A stretch of DNA of 64,000 bases from an uncultured Bacteroides sp. (GCA_947074205.1 CAMTOQ010000003.1:62001-126000); one strand, 5' to 3'. Shown: positions 34,386 to 44,242, counted from the first letter of the stretch. Notes: generated by a model from the sequence alone, not told the origin. A program made the numbers and translations.

Positions 34386-36446
34386 TTATTGCTCTTCTAG
34401 AATCACCACATCCCACGGCTGTAAGGTGAGCAAATCGCCTGCCTCTACTGCTCGGTGGGATAGTAGCTCTTGACTCTTTGCAAACGGGTTGGCCAGTTGC
34501 TTTTGTTCTGCGCTATAGTTAAACAAGTAGTGAAGCTTTTTACCTTGATTTGACGTGCCCGAACGAACAATGAGTGGGAATCGAAGTTGGCTATCGTCTA
34601 TCAAACCGGCATCTTCTGCTGCTTTGCGCACCACGGCATCCATTAGTTCTTGCGATGGATAGGTGCCCACGTAGGTCATTCGCCCTTTCCCATAATCGTT
34701 TACTGTAATTACCGGCCAGTTGCCAAAGAAAGGATGATCCGCATAGGCCAGCGCAGTGGCTGTTTCTGGAATCAGCATTTCATACCAATCACTAATCTGA
34801 TCGTTGCTACCGAGGAGGTAGGGATTGTACTTTAGCTTTAATTTGCCAATGGTGGAGAATTCTTGATAGTAAAAGCCACAAGCGTTGCGCAATGGACCCG
34901 GAGCTAACATGGCTCTAACGGCAGAATGCTCATTGCAATAGGCGCTTTTATAAAGCATCACCACATGCCCTCCCGCTTCGATAAATTGATCGATCTTCTG
35001 CAACAGACTATCAGTGGCCACGTAGAGTGGCGGAATAACAAGCATCTCATAGCCCGCGAAATCGTGGTTCTTATCGCATGAAAGGATATCGGTTTCGATA
35101 TTCTGATTGTAGAGTGCCCGGTGTACCAATTCGATAGGATAGTTCTCTTTGGAAGAGTAGGGCATAAACTGCAAGGCATGATAAGAGTCGTGACTGTAGA
35201 GAATGGCCACTTTATTCGCTTTCTGTAGATTGGTGAGTTTTGGGCCTATTCGTTTCAACTCGTCGGCCGTAGTTTTAAATTCATTATAAACGCGATTGGG
35301 TTGCAGGTCGTGTCCCAAGATGCCGCGCCAATAGGTCTCTTGTCCGTAGTGCAAAGTGGCCCAGTGCCAATACTCCACCATGTTTGCCCCCGAAGCCAAG
35401 TGCCCATACATATTCTGTCTTAGCTGATTATCGTAAGGAGGGTATTGTCCTTTTGCATCCCATCCTATACCCTGAGCATTGGTTTCCATCACAATATAAT
35501 TACCCTTTTTCACTCTTCGCATAAAGTCTCCGGCATAGGCAATCTGCTGTCCGTCTTGCTTATCTTGCACACTATGATATACATTGATGGCCGGATAGTC
35601 CATCTGTCGGAAACTTTCGATTTGGTCTATATTATGAAAAGCAGGCATAAAACAATGGGTTACAAACTGATCGTTGCGCTTATATTCGTTTACAATATCG
35701 CATTGCCAGTTCAAGAAGTCGGCAACCGATTGGCGGTTGTATCGCTCCCACTCATTTTTGTAGGAGGGATTAGTCACCCCTTCGCGCGAGTAGAATTCAT
35801 CCCACTTATTTATATTCATCCCCCAGTAGCTCAGTCCCCAAGCTCTATTCAGCGAATCAAGATCGTTGTTGAAACGCTTCCTTACATAATCGCGAAAACC
35901 ATCGGAGTATCCGGGATTATTCATGTTGCGTGTTTCTGTTTCATTATCTACCTGGAAGCCTATGATAGCAGGATGATTGGCATAACGCTCCATCATTTTG
36001 CGGATGATGCGCTCACTGTACTGCAAAAACACAGGGTGGGTGAAATCCATATTTTGGCGAATGCCGTAATGGGCTTGTCTGCCATCTAAGTAATTGATGA
36101 GCACTTCGGGATGCTTCTTAGCCAACCAAGCAGGCATTGAATAGGTCGGTGTTCCTAGAATAACCTGTATGCCTGCTTCGTGCATCTTCTGGATGATGCG
36201 ATCCATCCACTCAAATTGGAATTGCCCCTCTTGAGGTTCGAATATACCCCAAGCCGATTCGCCTACGCGAACCACCGACAACCCTGCCTCTTTCATCAGT
36301 CGGATATCTTCATCGAGACGCTCTTCGGGCATATATTCGTGGTAATAGGCAGCTCCATAGAGCACATTATCAAACGTGTATTGAGCTTGAATGGATAGTT
36401 GCGTAGCAAATATCAAGGCACACAGCAATAGTAGTTTCTCTTTCAT
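34386..36446 (-). CDS. GH42-family beta-galactosidase, secreted
   Basis: The 686-residue glycoside hydrolase of clan A has a signal peptide (about 1-21, ending IQAQ). The N-terminal TIM-barrel has YGAAYYHEYMPEERLDED, the acid/base motif GFQVDNETE near residue 170 and the nucleophile in IVMETNAQG near 320. A trimerisation (Rossmann-like) domain and a small C-terminal beta domain follow. GH42 enzymes remove terminal galactose or arabinose from oligosaccharides. No SusC/SusD pair is adjacent, so the substrate is unclear. It converges on the EnvC-like gene across 30 bp. Confidence 0.92.
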   Translation of the reverse strand: MKEKLLLLCALIFATQLSIQAQYTFDNVLYGAAYYHEYMPEERLDEDIRLMKEAGLSVVRVGESAWGIFEPQEGQFQFEWMDRIIQKMHEAGIQVILGTPTYSMPAWLAKKHPEVLINYLDGRQAHYGIRQNMDFTHPVFLQYSERIIRKMMERYANHPAIIGFQVDNETETRNMNNPGYSDGFRDYVRKRFNNDLDSLNRAWGLSYWGMNINKWDEFYSREGVTNPSYKNEWERYNRQSVADFLNWQCDIVNEYKRNDQFVTHCFMPAFHNIDQIESFRQMDYPAINVYHSVQDKQDGQQIAYAGDFMRRVKKGNYIVMETNAQGIGWDAKGQYPPYDNQLRQNMYGHLASGANMVEYWHWATLHYGQETYWRGILGHDLQPNRVYNEFKTTADELKRIGPKLTNLQKANKVAILYSHDSYHALQFMPYSSKENYPIELVHRALYNQNIETDILSCDKNHDFAGYEMLVIPPLYVATDSLLQKIDQFIEAGGHVVMLYKSAYCNEHSAVRAMLAPGPLRNACGFYYQEFSTIGKLKLKYNPYLLGSNDQISDWYEMLIPETATALAYADHPFFGNWPVITVNDYGKGRMTYVGTYPSQELMDAVVRKAAEDAGLIDDSQLRFPLIVRSGTSNQGKKLHYLFNYSAEQKQLANPFAKSQELLSHRAVEAGDLLTLQPWDVVILEEQ

Positions 36447-36517
36447 AAGACGATTAGATTAAGTAGATACAATTTAAGTATTATTTTTTGATTTATAGTT
36501 ACTAATCATCTTAAATG

Positions 36518-38410
36518 TTACTGTTCCCTTCGTAGCACTATCTGATTGCTGTACTGCTTCTCCGCTTTTTTGTACAACTCTATGAGCTTCGTATATTCGT
36601 CCTTAGGGTAGACTCCGCTTCGTATAGTCAGACAGTGGGTGATATCGATAGTCTCCTCTGACGGTGTGATAGTAGAGACGAACGACCCAAACTTATTGTC
36701 GATAGTGATGTTTTGGGGCATCGCTTCAATGGCATATCCTTCCGGAATGATTAGCTTGATGTGATCTGTGTCTTTATATCCATAGCCGATATGCACATCC
36801 TGTTCTCTTTCCTTGCTGTTAGTAGGAACTCCGCTCTGGCGGAATATATTGGCAGGGATAAAGAGTCTATTGCCCGTTTTGTTACCGTATTGACTCGTTT
36901 GTAGGGTGTAGTCAATGTCTATCTGTGGCGAAGATTCCTTCGTTTCGTTCACTCTAATCTCTCCAATAACTGCATTTCTTAAGCCTAGGTTCTTACGGAT
37001 ATACTCTTTTTGTCTGTTATCGTCTAGCTTTGCAAATCCATTTGTACTTTCATATTGGAATAGCCGTGCCGATTCTCGAACTTCAATGCGGGCACTGCCA
37101 TTACCTTCTAGAGTCACAACTGCACTCTTCTCTTGCGTGTTGAGGCTGTCCTGGTAGGTCGGAAGGTGTGTTAACTGGCCCCCATCTTCGGTTATTAATA
37201 GGGCCTGATGCCCTGCTATGGCGTTGTGAATATAGCCAAAAGGTAGTTGAGGATTAGTGCACTCTAGCCACAAGGTGTCTCCCTGAAGGGGTACTTGTAG
37301 TATCACGTGATTCATCTGGTTGGCACTGGCGAAGTCGTCTAGCAGTTCCTTGTTTATAGTGCTGATGACGGTGTAGACCGATGGAATATCGATAACCTTG
37401 AGCATAGCCGCCATATAGTTGGACAGTGCCTTGCAATCGCCAAACCCGGTGCGATAGACTTCGCTGGCAGGAGAGGGCTGCATTCCTCCGATACCCAACT
37501 GAATGCTGACATAGCGAGTGGTAGCTGCCAGATGATTGTAGAGCGTCTTCACTTTGTCGCGGCTGTTTGTATAGGGCGACGTGATTTGGCGAATCTTCTC
37601 TTTGGCTTCTTCGGGCAATTCGTCCCTCCCTTTTAGTAGTTCTAACTGCCACTTGCCGTAGTTGTTCCAATTGCTGATGTCTCCTTTACTTCCATCAAAC
37701 AAAAAAAGGGTAGGAGCAAATAGCACTCTAGGTGTACGCTCCATAAATGTAGCTCCAAAGGTCTCTTGCTCTAAGACTTGTAGGCTTGACAGGTTAGCTG
37801 AGACTAGGGTGGTGCCGTCTGCTCTCTTCTCCTCCTTTATTTGGGTAGTAGTATTGACTGCTTTATAGCGGCATTCTACTCCCTGTGGTAGGCTTAGACT
37901 ATAGTCGGCTTGCTGCACCTCCAAGTTGTAGCCGAATTGGGGTGCGAAGTTGGGGAAACCAATCAATCCATCTTTGTATTTCACCTCCCATTCGTAGTTC
38001 ACGGTAACGGGGAAAGAGGGTAGCTGACATTCATAGAAGTACATATAGTCGTCACTAGTGAGCCCCGATGAATACTCCGTCATGGTTAGATCAGCACGCT
38101 TTATCTTGCGAATCACTTTGCCGTTCTTGTCAATTACTTCTCCCGAGAACTTCCGAAGTGAGGAGAACTTATCGCACATACAGCTAAAGTCGGCCAATGA
38201 TCGTCCCTTTGCATTTAGGATAATGATGCTCAATGTCTCTTTCTTTACGGCACTGGTTGCCGATTCGCACACCACTTCTGTGGTGGCATTTTGGATAATG
38301 GCATAGGTGTTTTTTGTCGGTAGATTTTGTGCTATAGCAAACGTTGCCGTGTATAACATCATCATTAGTGGTATGGCTCTGAATCGTATTAGACGTAAAG
38401 TTGCGCTCAT
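36518..38410 (-). CDS. DUF3857/transglutaminase-like exported protein, intact catalytic Cys
   Basis: The 630-residue protein has an N-terminal hydrophobic signal (about 12-28), a DUF3857 beta domain (about 30-260), a transglutaminase-like core and a DUF2569-like beta tail. The catalytic Cys lies in TGFGDCKALSNYMAAML near residue 323 and a His in QMNHVILQV near 366, with Trp-Leu-Glu-Cys following, so the triad appears complete. The reaction, cross-linking or peptide cleavage, is unknown. The start codon overlaps the stop of the upstream paralogue (TAATG), so the two are translationally coupled. Confidence 0.85.
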   Translation of the reverse strand: MSATLRLIRFRAIPLMMMLYTATFAIAQNLPTKNTYAIIQNATTEVVCESATSAVKKETLSIIILNAKGRSLADFSCMCDKFSSLRKFSGEVIDKNGKVIRKIKRADLTMTEYSSGLTSDDYMYFYECQLPSFPVTVNYEWEVKYKDGLIGFPNFAPQFGYNLEVQQADYSLSLPQGVECRYKAVNTTTQIKEEKRADGTTLVSANLSSLQVLEQETFGATFMERTPRVLFAPTLFLFDGSKGDISNWNNYGKWQLELLKGRDELPEEAKEKIRQITSPYTNSRDKVKTLYNHLAATTRYVSIQLGIGGMQPSPASEVYRTGFGDCKALSNYMAAMLKVIDIPSVYTVISTINKELLDDFASANQMNHVILQVPLQGDTLWLECTNPQLPFGYIHNAIAGHQALLITEDGGQLTHLPTYQDSLNTQEKSAVVTLEGNGSARIEVRESARLFQYESTNGFAKLDDNRQKEYIRKNLGLRNAVIGEIRVNETKESSPQIDIDYTLQTSQYGNKTGNRLFIPANIFRQSGVPTNSKEREQDVHIGYGYKDTDHIKLIIPEGYAIEAMPQNITIDNKFGSFVSTITPSEETIDITHCLTIRSGVYPKDEYTKLIELYKKAEKQYSNQIVLRREQ

Positions 38411-40398
38411 TAGATTTTCTTTAGTACGATGGTTTCATTGTTTTTACCCGCAATTGTTTCCCAGAAGGCTTGCAATCCCTGATACTCATTGGGTAGGTAG
38501 ACTAGTCGATTGGAATTGAAACGATATTGAACAATCAGCCTTCTGTCTTTCACCGTTATATTGTATTTGCACGAACTTTCGCCATCTTCGGTCATTACGG
38601 TTAGTGGTTGTGGCTTCTCTTCTAGTTGGTAGCCTTCGGGCAACATTAGGTTGACAGACAAAATGATTTGCTCTGTATGGTCAAACTCTACCGGTAGCTT
38701 CCTTTCAGATTGTACCATGGGGTTTTTCTCGGTATGCAGAAATACAAGAGGGTTCAGGTAGATGTAATCACCTGCTGTTGGTGTCTTTTTCTCAAAACCT
38801 ACAACTTCTCGAACCTCTGGCGAGAAAGCGTCTACTTGTTCCAACTTGAAATTATTGATTTCAACATTCTCTCGGTCGGCAAGCTGTTTCACAAACTCAG
38901 TGCTATCAACTGCTTCTCGATATTTGCGTTTCAAGGTAGCTGCATATTGCCCGTCGTACTTTGTAGAGCGAGTACCCTTAATCACTCCGTCGGGGGTAAT
39001 CTCTCCTATTACAGAAGATTGTAGTTTGTTCTTCCCAAGATTGCTTAAATCTACCCAGTTACTGCCTCCATTGTTGCCATAGATGATGCGGGCACGATCG
39101 ACACAAAGCACAGGTGGCAGCACGTTGAGGTAGCCATCGCTTACAGAAGCGTCTATATAAGCCATTGTGCTGTCGGTAGTGGCTATCGCTACTACAAAAG
39201 TGTTGAGTTTCTGAATACTGGGATGGGAATAAGGAAGAGCCTCTTGGTTGCGTCGGCTCATCACTACCGGGAAGCATTTGAAGCCGGCATCGCGAAGTAC
39301 GCTCATTAGTATAAAATTGATTTCGGCATTGTCTGCAGTACCCTCCTTTAGCGCCTTCTTGCTGTTGCCACCATAAAGCTCATACTTGCCATTCCATGCA
39401 ATTTTCCCTTTTACCATGCCGTAAAGGGCACATATCTTATCATCCACACTTTTATAGGTTAGGAGTTTTAGCAGCTCTGTATCTTCTTTTAGGGGATTGC
39501 GTAGCTTTAGCTGCTCTCCAAAGTTGTCATATTTTAATAACAGCTCATCAATGTTATCCCAGGTTTGGGTATACGATTTGAAGAAGTTGGCGAAATTGAT
39601 GGAGTTCAGTTCAAGGTCTACATGTGTGATATAGTTCGACGGACACCACACATAGCTATCGCCACGGAATGCATCAACGTTTCTGCCGACAAATGAGAGT
39701 GATTGTCCGCTACATTGCACTCCGCCCAACATATTGATGTTAGTCTTCTGCTCGTTTGACTTAACTGGCTCGACGCCTTTTGTATCAACGCTGAAGCTGA
39801 AATATTCGGGTATTGCTACACTGTAAGAGGTATATAGTACAGGGATTTCCTCTTGTGCGTTCCATCTTTTAATCTCGCTATAGTTATCCGACAGTATCTT
39901 ATACTTATATTCGATGACGCTACCCACTTTGACACCGGGTATGGTAAATTTTACCTGCATGTACGAGTCGTTGAGACGTTCTCTAAAGATAAATTCCTTC
40001 TTCATTCGGATGCGCTCCACCTTGCCGTCTACCATGTTGTAAGCACTTGCATCAATCTGAACCACCGTCTCTTTGTTGTTGCTACCGGGTTTAGTGCTTT
40101 GAAAGTAGGGGATAGATATATCGGCATAGGCCGTGCCCTCGGGTTTCAATATCTTTATTTTGCCCTCGTAGCTATAGTTGAGGCGGAAGTCATTATCGAT
40201 AAACTCATAGAATACATCTCTATTGCGATAAAGCACAACAGCAGCTGCCGTAGTGTCGGGGAGATAGGATTGTAGAAGCAGTTCTTCTTCTGTCGGCTTG
40301 CCATATTTTAGGCTAGGCTCTATGGTGCTTTGCTGAGCACCAACTGATGTAGATAGACATAACAAGAGAAGAAACAATAGGGTATGGTAGTTTGTCAT
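38410..40398 (-). CDS. DUF3857-containing exported protein, transglutaminase core without catalytic Cys
   Basis: The 662-residue protein has the same architecture as its neighbour: signal peptide (LLLLCLSTSVGAQQ), DUF3857, transglutaminase-like fold and beta tail. At the position of the GDCK motif it has GTADNAEINFILMSVLRDAG (near residue 353), so the Cys is replaced by Asn, and the reaction cannot follow the usual mechanism. The protein is probably a non-catalytic partner of the coupled downstream paralogue. It has its own upstream region of about 160 bp. Confidence 0.85.
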   Translation of the reverse strand: MTNYHTLLFLLLLCLSTSVGAQQSTIEPSLKYGKPTEEELLLQSYLPDTTAAAVVLYRNRDVFYEFIDNDFRLNYSYEGKIKILKPEGTAYADISIPYFQSTKPGSNNKETVVQIDASAYNMVDGKVERIRMKKEFIFRERLNDSYMQVKFTIPGVKVGSVIEYKYKILSDNYSEIKRWNAQEEIPVLYTSYSVAIPEYFSFSVDTKGVEPVKSNEQKTNINMLGGVQCSGQSLSFVGRNVDAFRGDSYVWCPSNYITHVDLELNSINFANFFKSYTQTWDNIDELLLKYDNFGEQLKLRNPLKEDTELLKLLTYKSVDDKICALYGMVKGKIAWNGKYELYGGNSKKALKEGTADNAEINFILMSVLRDAGFKCFPVVMSRRNQEALPYSHPSIQKLNTFVVAIATTDSTMAYIDASVSDGYLNVLPPVLCVDRARIIYGNNGGSNWVDLSNLGKNKLQSSVIGEITPDGVIKGTRSTKYDGQYAATLKRKYREAVDSTEFVKQLADRENVEINNFKLEQVDAFSPEVREVVGFEKKTPTAGDYIYLNPLVFLHTEKNPMVQSERKLPVEFDHTEQIILSVNLMLPEGYQLEEKPQPLTVMTEDGESSCKYNITVKDRRLIVQYRFNSNRLVYLPNEYQGLQAFWETIAGKNNETIVLKKI

Positions 40399-40503
40399 AA
40401 AGAGCCTTTTTTTAGTTTGCTATAATATTTTTTTGTAAACTTATATATATTTATGCTGTACCCCAAATATTCCCTATACTATTTCAGATGCTAGTAAAAA
40501 GAA

Positions 40504-40538
40504 AGAAGTTGGTAACTCTTGATGAGATACCAACTTCT
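40504..40538 (-). terminator. Terminator of the ArgE/DapE-family gene
   Basis: AGAAGTTGGTA (40504-40514) and TACCAACTTCT (40528-40538) form a perfect 11-bp stem. A T-rich stretch follows in the leftward direction, a few bases past the stop of the gene at 40562. Confidence 0.85.
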
Positions 40539-40561
40539 GATGTAGATTCTTATATGCTAGT

Positions 40562-41629
40562 TTACAGCACTAGTCCATCCAACAGCTTCAGATAGATGTC
40601 GATAGCTGCCTCCATCTCTTTTATCATCACATATTCGTCGGCAGTATGCGAACGAGAAGAACGGCCCGGGCCAATCTTAACCGTAGTAAATGGCATCAAG
40701 GCTTGATCCGATAGTGTAGGCGAACCAAAGGTTTGCAAGCCCATGGCTAGACCTTTGCGCACCACAGGATGCGACTCTGCTATATGCGATGAGTTGAGGC
40801 GGAACGAACGCGCTTTGGCATTGCTCTTGATGTGCTTCTTTACGAGTTCGAAGATCTCCTCGTTGCTATAGAGCTCGTTGCTACGAATGTCTACCATAAA
40901 GGTACAGAGGTCGGGCACCACGTTGTGCTGAGTACCGGCATTGATGCCTGTAACCGTCATCTTCACGGGGCCAAGCACAGGCGATACCTTATCGAACTGA
41001 TAGTCGCGGAACCACTCAATATCGGGTAGTGCTTGGTAGATGGCATTGATGCCCTCTTCGCGTGCTGCGTGTCCTGCTTTGCCGGTGGTAGTTACATCGA
41101 GAACCATTAATCCCTTTTCGGCAACGGCAAGCTGCATTTCGGTGGGTTCGCCCACTATGCCAAGAGTGATAGGGGGTAGGTATTTCAAAGCCTTTTCTAT
41201 ACCGTTGGCTCCCGATACCTCTTCTTCGCACGAAGCCAAGAATATCAGATTATAGCTTTGCACCGTGCGGCATAGTTGCATAAACACCTGATAGAGACAC
41301 ACTACACTAGCTCCGGCATCGTTGCTGCCTAGACCATACAATTTACCATTTTCCTCGCGTGGTGTAAAGGGGTCCTTGCGCCATCCGGGAATAGGTTTTA
41401 CCGTGTCTATGTGGGAGTTAAGTAGTATAGTGGGCTTGTTGAGGTCGAACATCGGGCTCAGGCACCACACGTTGTTTCCTTCGCGGCCGGTAGCCATTCC
41501 TTCCGATTCAATATAGTTTTGGAGGTAGTCGGCTGCCGCTGTTTCCTCTCTACTGATAGAGGGTATGGCAATCAGCGCTTTAAGTAGGCTCACGGCCTCT
41601 TGCGCTAGGGTAGGTATCGAGTAATTCAT
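40562..41629 (-). CDS. M20-family deacylase, ArgE/DapE type (probable acetyl/succinyl-ornithine or -citrulline deacylase)
   Basis: The 355-residue zinc amidohydrolase has the metal motifs LNSHIDTVKP (near 70), GLGSNDAGASVV (near 97), ASCEEEVSG (near 130) and a late RSSRSHTADEYV His. The family covers deacylases of arginine and lysine synthesis. In Bacteroides the equivalent gene takes part in arginine synthesis through N-succinylated intermediates, so this is a candidate for that step, but sequence alone cannot fix the acyl group. A -7 box TAATTTTG lies only five bases before the ATG, which would make the transcript nearly leaderless. Confidence 0.85.
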   Translation of the reverse strand: MNYSIPTLAQEAVSLLKALIAIPSISREETAAADYLQNYIESEGMATGREGNNVWCLSPMFDLNKPTILLNSHIDTVKPIPGWRKDPFTPREENGKLYGLGSNDAGASVVCLYQVFMQLCRTVQSYNLIFLASCEEEVSGANGIEKALKYLPPITLGIVGEPTEMQLAVAEKGLMVLDVTTTGKAGHAAREEGINAIYQALPDIEWFRDYQFDKVSPVLGPVKMTVTGINAGTQHNVVPDLCTFMVDIRSNELYSNEEIFELVKKHIKSNAKARSFRLNSSHIAESHPVVRKGLAMGLQTFGSPTLSDQALMPFTTVKIGPGRSSRSHTADEYVMIKEMEAAIDIYLKLLDGLVL

Positions 41630-41682
41630 TTGGCAAAATTACGATTAATCAACAAAAAAACTATGGTTTTAAATAAAACTAA

Positions 41683-41690
41683 TACCTTTG
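41683..41690 (+). promoter_or_regulatory. Promoter -7 box of the acyl-CoA ligase gene
   Basis: TACCTTTG fits the TAnnTTTG element perfectly, 25 bases before the start codon. No convincing TTTG lies at -33. The divergent ArgE/DapE gene starts 86 bp to the left. Confidence 0.55.
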
Positions 41691-41715
41691 TAATCTGTTA
41701 ATAACAATAAACGGT

Positions 41716-43521
41716 ATGAATAACTGTCATTTATCGGTCTTAGTTCACGAGCGTGCTCGTCAGTATGGTGAGAAAGTAGCTTTGCGCTATCGTGACTATA
41801 AGACTTCAACTTGGATACCCGTAACGTGGAATCAGTTTTCTGACACAGTGAAGGTTGCAGCCAATGCTTTAGTAAAGCTGGGAGTTGCCGAGGAAGAAAA
41901 CTTAGGGGTTTTTTCGCAAAACAAACCCGAGTGGTTCTATGTAGAGTTTGGTGGATTTGCCAACCGAGCAGTGTCTATTCCTTTCTATGCCACTAGCTCA
42001 GCGGCTCAAGCACAATATATCATAAACGACGCACAGATTCGCTTCTTGTTTGTGGGAGAGCAGTACCAATATGATGCTGCTTTCAGTGTTTTCGGACTGT
42101 GCAGCTCTCTGCAACAGCTCATTATCTTCGATCGTTCGGTAGTAAAAGATCCCCGCGATCAATCGTCTATCTATTTTGATGAATTCCTTGCTATGGGTGC
42201 CGATCACTCCGAGCAAGCGGTGGTGGATGCGCGTACAGCTCGTGCAACCAACGACGATTTGGCCAACATTCTTTATACCTCGGGCACCACAGGCGACCCT
42301 AAGGGGGTGTTGCTGCACCACTTCAACTACCAAGAAGCTTTCCGTATACACGATATACGTCTCACCACATTCACCGACAAAGATGTGTCGATGAACTTCC
42401 TTCCACTCACTCATGTGTTCGAGAAGGCATGGTGCTACTTTGTGATTCACAAAGGTGCCGAGATTTGTATCAATCTTCGTGCTGTAGATATTCAAACTAC
42501 CATTAAAGAGATTCGTCCCACAGTGATGTGCAGTGTGCCTCGCTTCTGGGAGAAAGTATACTCTGGTGTGCAAGAGAAAATTGCCGAAACCAAAGGTATT
42601 AAGAAAGCCATGATGCTCGATGCCTTGAAAGTGGGTCGCAAATACAACCTCGATTACAAGCGTATAGGCAAAACACCTCCTCCGTTGTTGGCCATGAAGT
42701 ATAAGTTCTACGAAAAGACAGTTTATTCACTCTTGAAGAGAACTATCGGTATCGAACGCGGTAACTTCTTCCCAACTGCCGGGGCTGCTGTGCCCGATGA
42801 GATTTGTATCTTTGTGCAGTCGGTGGGTATCAACATGATGGTAGGATATGGTTTGACCGAGTCTACGGCTACAGTAGCTTGTTTCCCTTATGTCGATTTC
42901 GAGATTGGTTCTGTGGGTAAGGTGATGCCGGGTATCGAGGTGAAGATAGGTGCCGATAATGAGATCTTGCTCAAGGGTAAGACAATGACTACCGGTTACT
43001 ACAAGAAACCTATTGAGACTGCTGCTCTAATCGATGAAGAGGGCTGGATGCATACCGGTGATGCCGGCTATTTGAAGGGCGATAATCTCTATCTTACAGA
43101 ACGTATTAAAGACCTTTATAAGACATCTAACGGTAAATATATTGCTCCGCAATCTATTGAGACAAAAATCACTATCGACCGTTACATCGACCAGATAGCA
43201 CTGATAGCAGACGAACGCAAGTTTGTTTCGGCTCTCATCGTTCCTGTCTATCCTTTCGTGAAAGAGTATGCCGATGCCAACAAGATAAGCTATACTGATA
43301 TGGCCGATTTGTTGAAGAATCCTAAGATCATCGCTCTGTTTAAGAGCCGCATTGATACTCTGCAACAGCAGTTTGCACACTATGAGCAGATTAAGCGTTT
43401 CACTCTTCTACCCGAACCATTTAGCATGGAGCGTGGCGAGTTGACCAATACGCTGAAAATCAAGCGTGGAGTAGTGGCCAAGAACTATAAGGATATTATC
43501 GATAAGATGTACGAAGAGTAG
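41716..43521 (+). CDS. Long-chain fatty-acid--CoA ligase (AMP-dependent)
   Basis: The 601-residue ANL adenylating enzyme activates fatty acids to acyl-CoA or acyl-AMP. Visible are the ATP loop ILYTSGTTGDPKGVLLHH near residue 195, the adenine-binding VGYGLTESTATVACFP near 375, the hinge TGDAGYLKGDNLYLTERIKD near 445 and the family's YKTSNGKYIAPQSIE motif. Length and motif spacing match the bacterial FadD15-like group rather than E. coli FadD. No other fatty-acid breakdown genes are nearby, so it probably serves lipid recycling or synthesis. It is transcribed alone from its own promoter. Confidence 0.94.
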   Translation: MNNCHLSVLVHERARQYGEKVALRYRDYKTSTWIPVTWNQFSDTVKVAANALVKLGVAEEENLGVFSQNKPEWFYVEFGGFANRAVSIPFYATSSAAQAQYIINDAQIRFLFVGEQYQYDAAFSVFGLCSSLQQLIIFDRSVVKDPRDQSSIYFDEFLAMGADHSEQAVVDARTARATNDDLANILYTSGTTGDPKGVLLHHFNYQEAFRIHDIRLTTFTDKDVSMNFLPLTHVFEKAWCYFVIHKGAEICINLRAVDIQTTIKEIRPTVMCSVPRFWEKVYSGVQEKIAETKGIKKAMMLDALKVGRKYNLDYKRIGKTPPPLLAMKYKFYEKTVYSLLKRTIGIERGNFFPTAGAAVPDEICIFVQSVGINMMVGYGLTESTATVACFPYVDFEIGSVGKVMPGIEVKIGADNEILLKGKTMTTGYYKKPIETAALIDEEGWMHTGDAGYLKGDNLYLTERIKDLYKTSNGKYIAPQSIETKITIDRYIDQIALIADERKFVSALIVPVYPFVKEYADANKISYTDMADLLKNPKIIALFKSRIDTLQQQFAHYEQIKRFTLLPEPFSMERGELTNTLKIKRGVVAKNYKDIIDKMYEE

Positions 43522-43579
43522 ATTGGGATATTTAGACTTAAAAAACAGAGAAATAGTGCAGTAATAGGTCTGTATCTTC

Positions 43580-43610
43580 TTGCTTTTGTGTGGATAGTTT
43601 ATTAAATTTG
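43580..43610 (+). promoter_or_regulatory. Promoter of the small secreted protein gene
   Basis: -33 TTG (43580-43582) and -7 TAAATTTG (43603-43610) are 20 bases apart, 40 bases before the start at 43651. This is a good fit to the Bacteroides promoter pattern. Confidence 0.65.
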
Positions 43611-43650
43611 GCAATAGCTAAATCTATTACAAACTTAAAAACACAGATAT

Positions 43651-44049
43651 ATGAAGAAGTTAATTCTATTCTCGCTTTTTATCTGCTTCGCACTTTCAAT
43701 AAGTGCCGAAGAGTATAAGTTTAAGGCAAACAATTTCTCCTATAAGGTGAAGAATGGTTCTAGTTGGACCGATTGGACTAAATGGGAAGATGTGGACAAT
43801 GTGTCAATTGTGATCAATGACAAGACGAAACGCATCACTATCTTTACACCAGAGACGCATGAGCTTATTATCCAACAATCTTCGGCGCCCAAATCGGGTA
43901 CTAGTGATGGAAACCTACATGTTTTCAATTGTGTAAACAAAGATCAAATTCCCTGCCAGATACGGGTGCAGCTCAATCCAGATGGGAGTACACCTCTCTA
44001 TATGGACTTTGATAATGTGATGTGTATCTATAATGTTGCCATAGAGTAG
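43651..44049 (+). CDS. Small secreted protein of unknown function
   Basis: The 132-residue protein has a clear signal peptide (MKKLILFSLFICFALSIS, cleavage near AEE). The mature part of about 110 residues is rich in beta-strand and in Trp, Thr and Asn, with KNGSSWTDWTKWEDVDNVSI and a later acidic segment. Two cysteines near the end could pair. I recognise no family. It has its own promoter and terminator, so it is a single gene, probably periplasmic. Confidence 0.75.
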   Translation: MKKLILFSLFICFALSISAEEYKFKANNFSYKVKNGSSWTDWTKWEDVDNVSIVINDKTKRITIFTPETHELIIQQSSAPKSGTSDGNLHVFNCVNKDQIPCQIRVQLNPDGSTPLYMDFDNVMCIYNVAIE

Positions 44050-44077
44050 TGCTTATAGCATCTACACAATACTATAC

Positions 44078-44125
44078 AAACCATAGTTTCTTATTCCGCT
44101 CTTGGAATAGAAACTATGGTTTTCT
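44078..44125 (+). terminator. Terminator of the small secreted protein gene
   Basis: AAACCATAGTTTC (44078-44090) and GAAACTATGGTTT (44110-44122) form a perfect 13-bp stem, with an inner ATTCC/GGAAT pair. TTTTCTTTTT follows rightward. Confidence 0.9.
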
Positions 44126-44191
44126 TTTTGCGCCAAAAAACCTTAAACTCCTTTTACTTATCTGTTTATCAGCATCCTCATTGGCAATTGG

Positions 44192-44223
44192 TTTTGTAGA
44201 GAGGCGTTTTTTCGCTAATTTTG
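44192..44223 (+). promoter_or_regulatory. Promoter of prfB
   Basis: -33 TTTTG (44192-44196) and -7 TAATTTTG (44216-44223) are 19 bases apart, 20 bases before the ATG. This is one of the best promoter matches in the window. Confidence 0.75.
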
Positions 44224-44242
44224 CAGCCTAAATCGTACGATT

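Noticed and set aside
35445..36089. 214-codon rightward ORF opposite the GH42 gene
   Set aside because: It lies wholly inside the GH42 coding region, has no family signature or promoter, and its strand is the antisense of a protein with intact catalytic motifs.
41998..42573. 191-codon leftward ORF opposite the acyl-CoA ligase
   Set aside because: Antisense to the ligase's conserved ATP-binding region. Composition rich in His and Cys is typical of a shadow frame.
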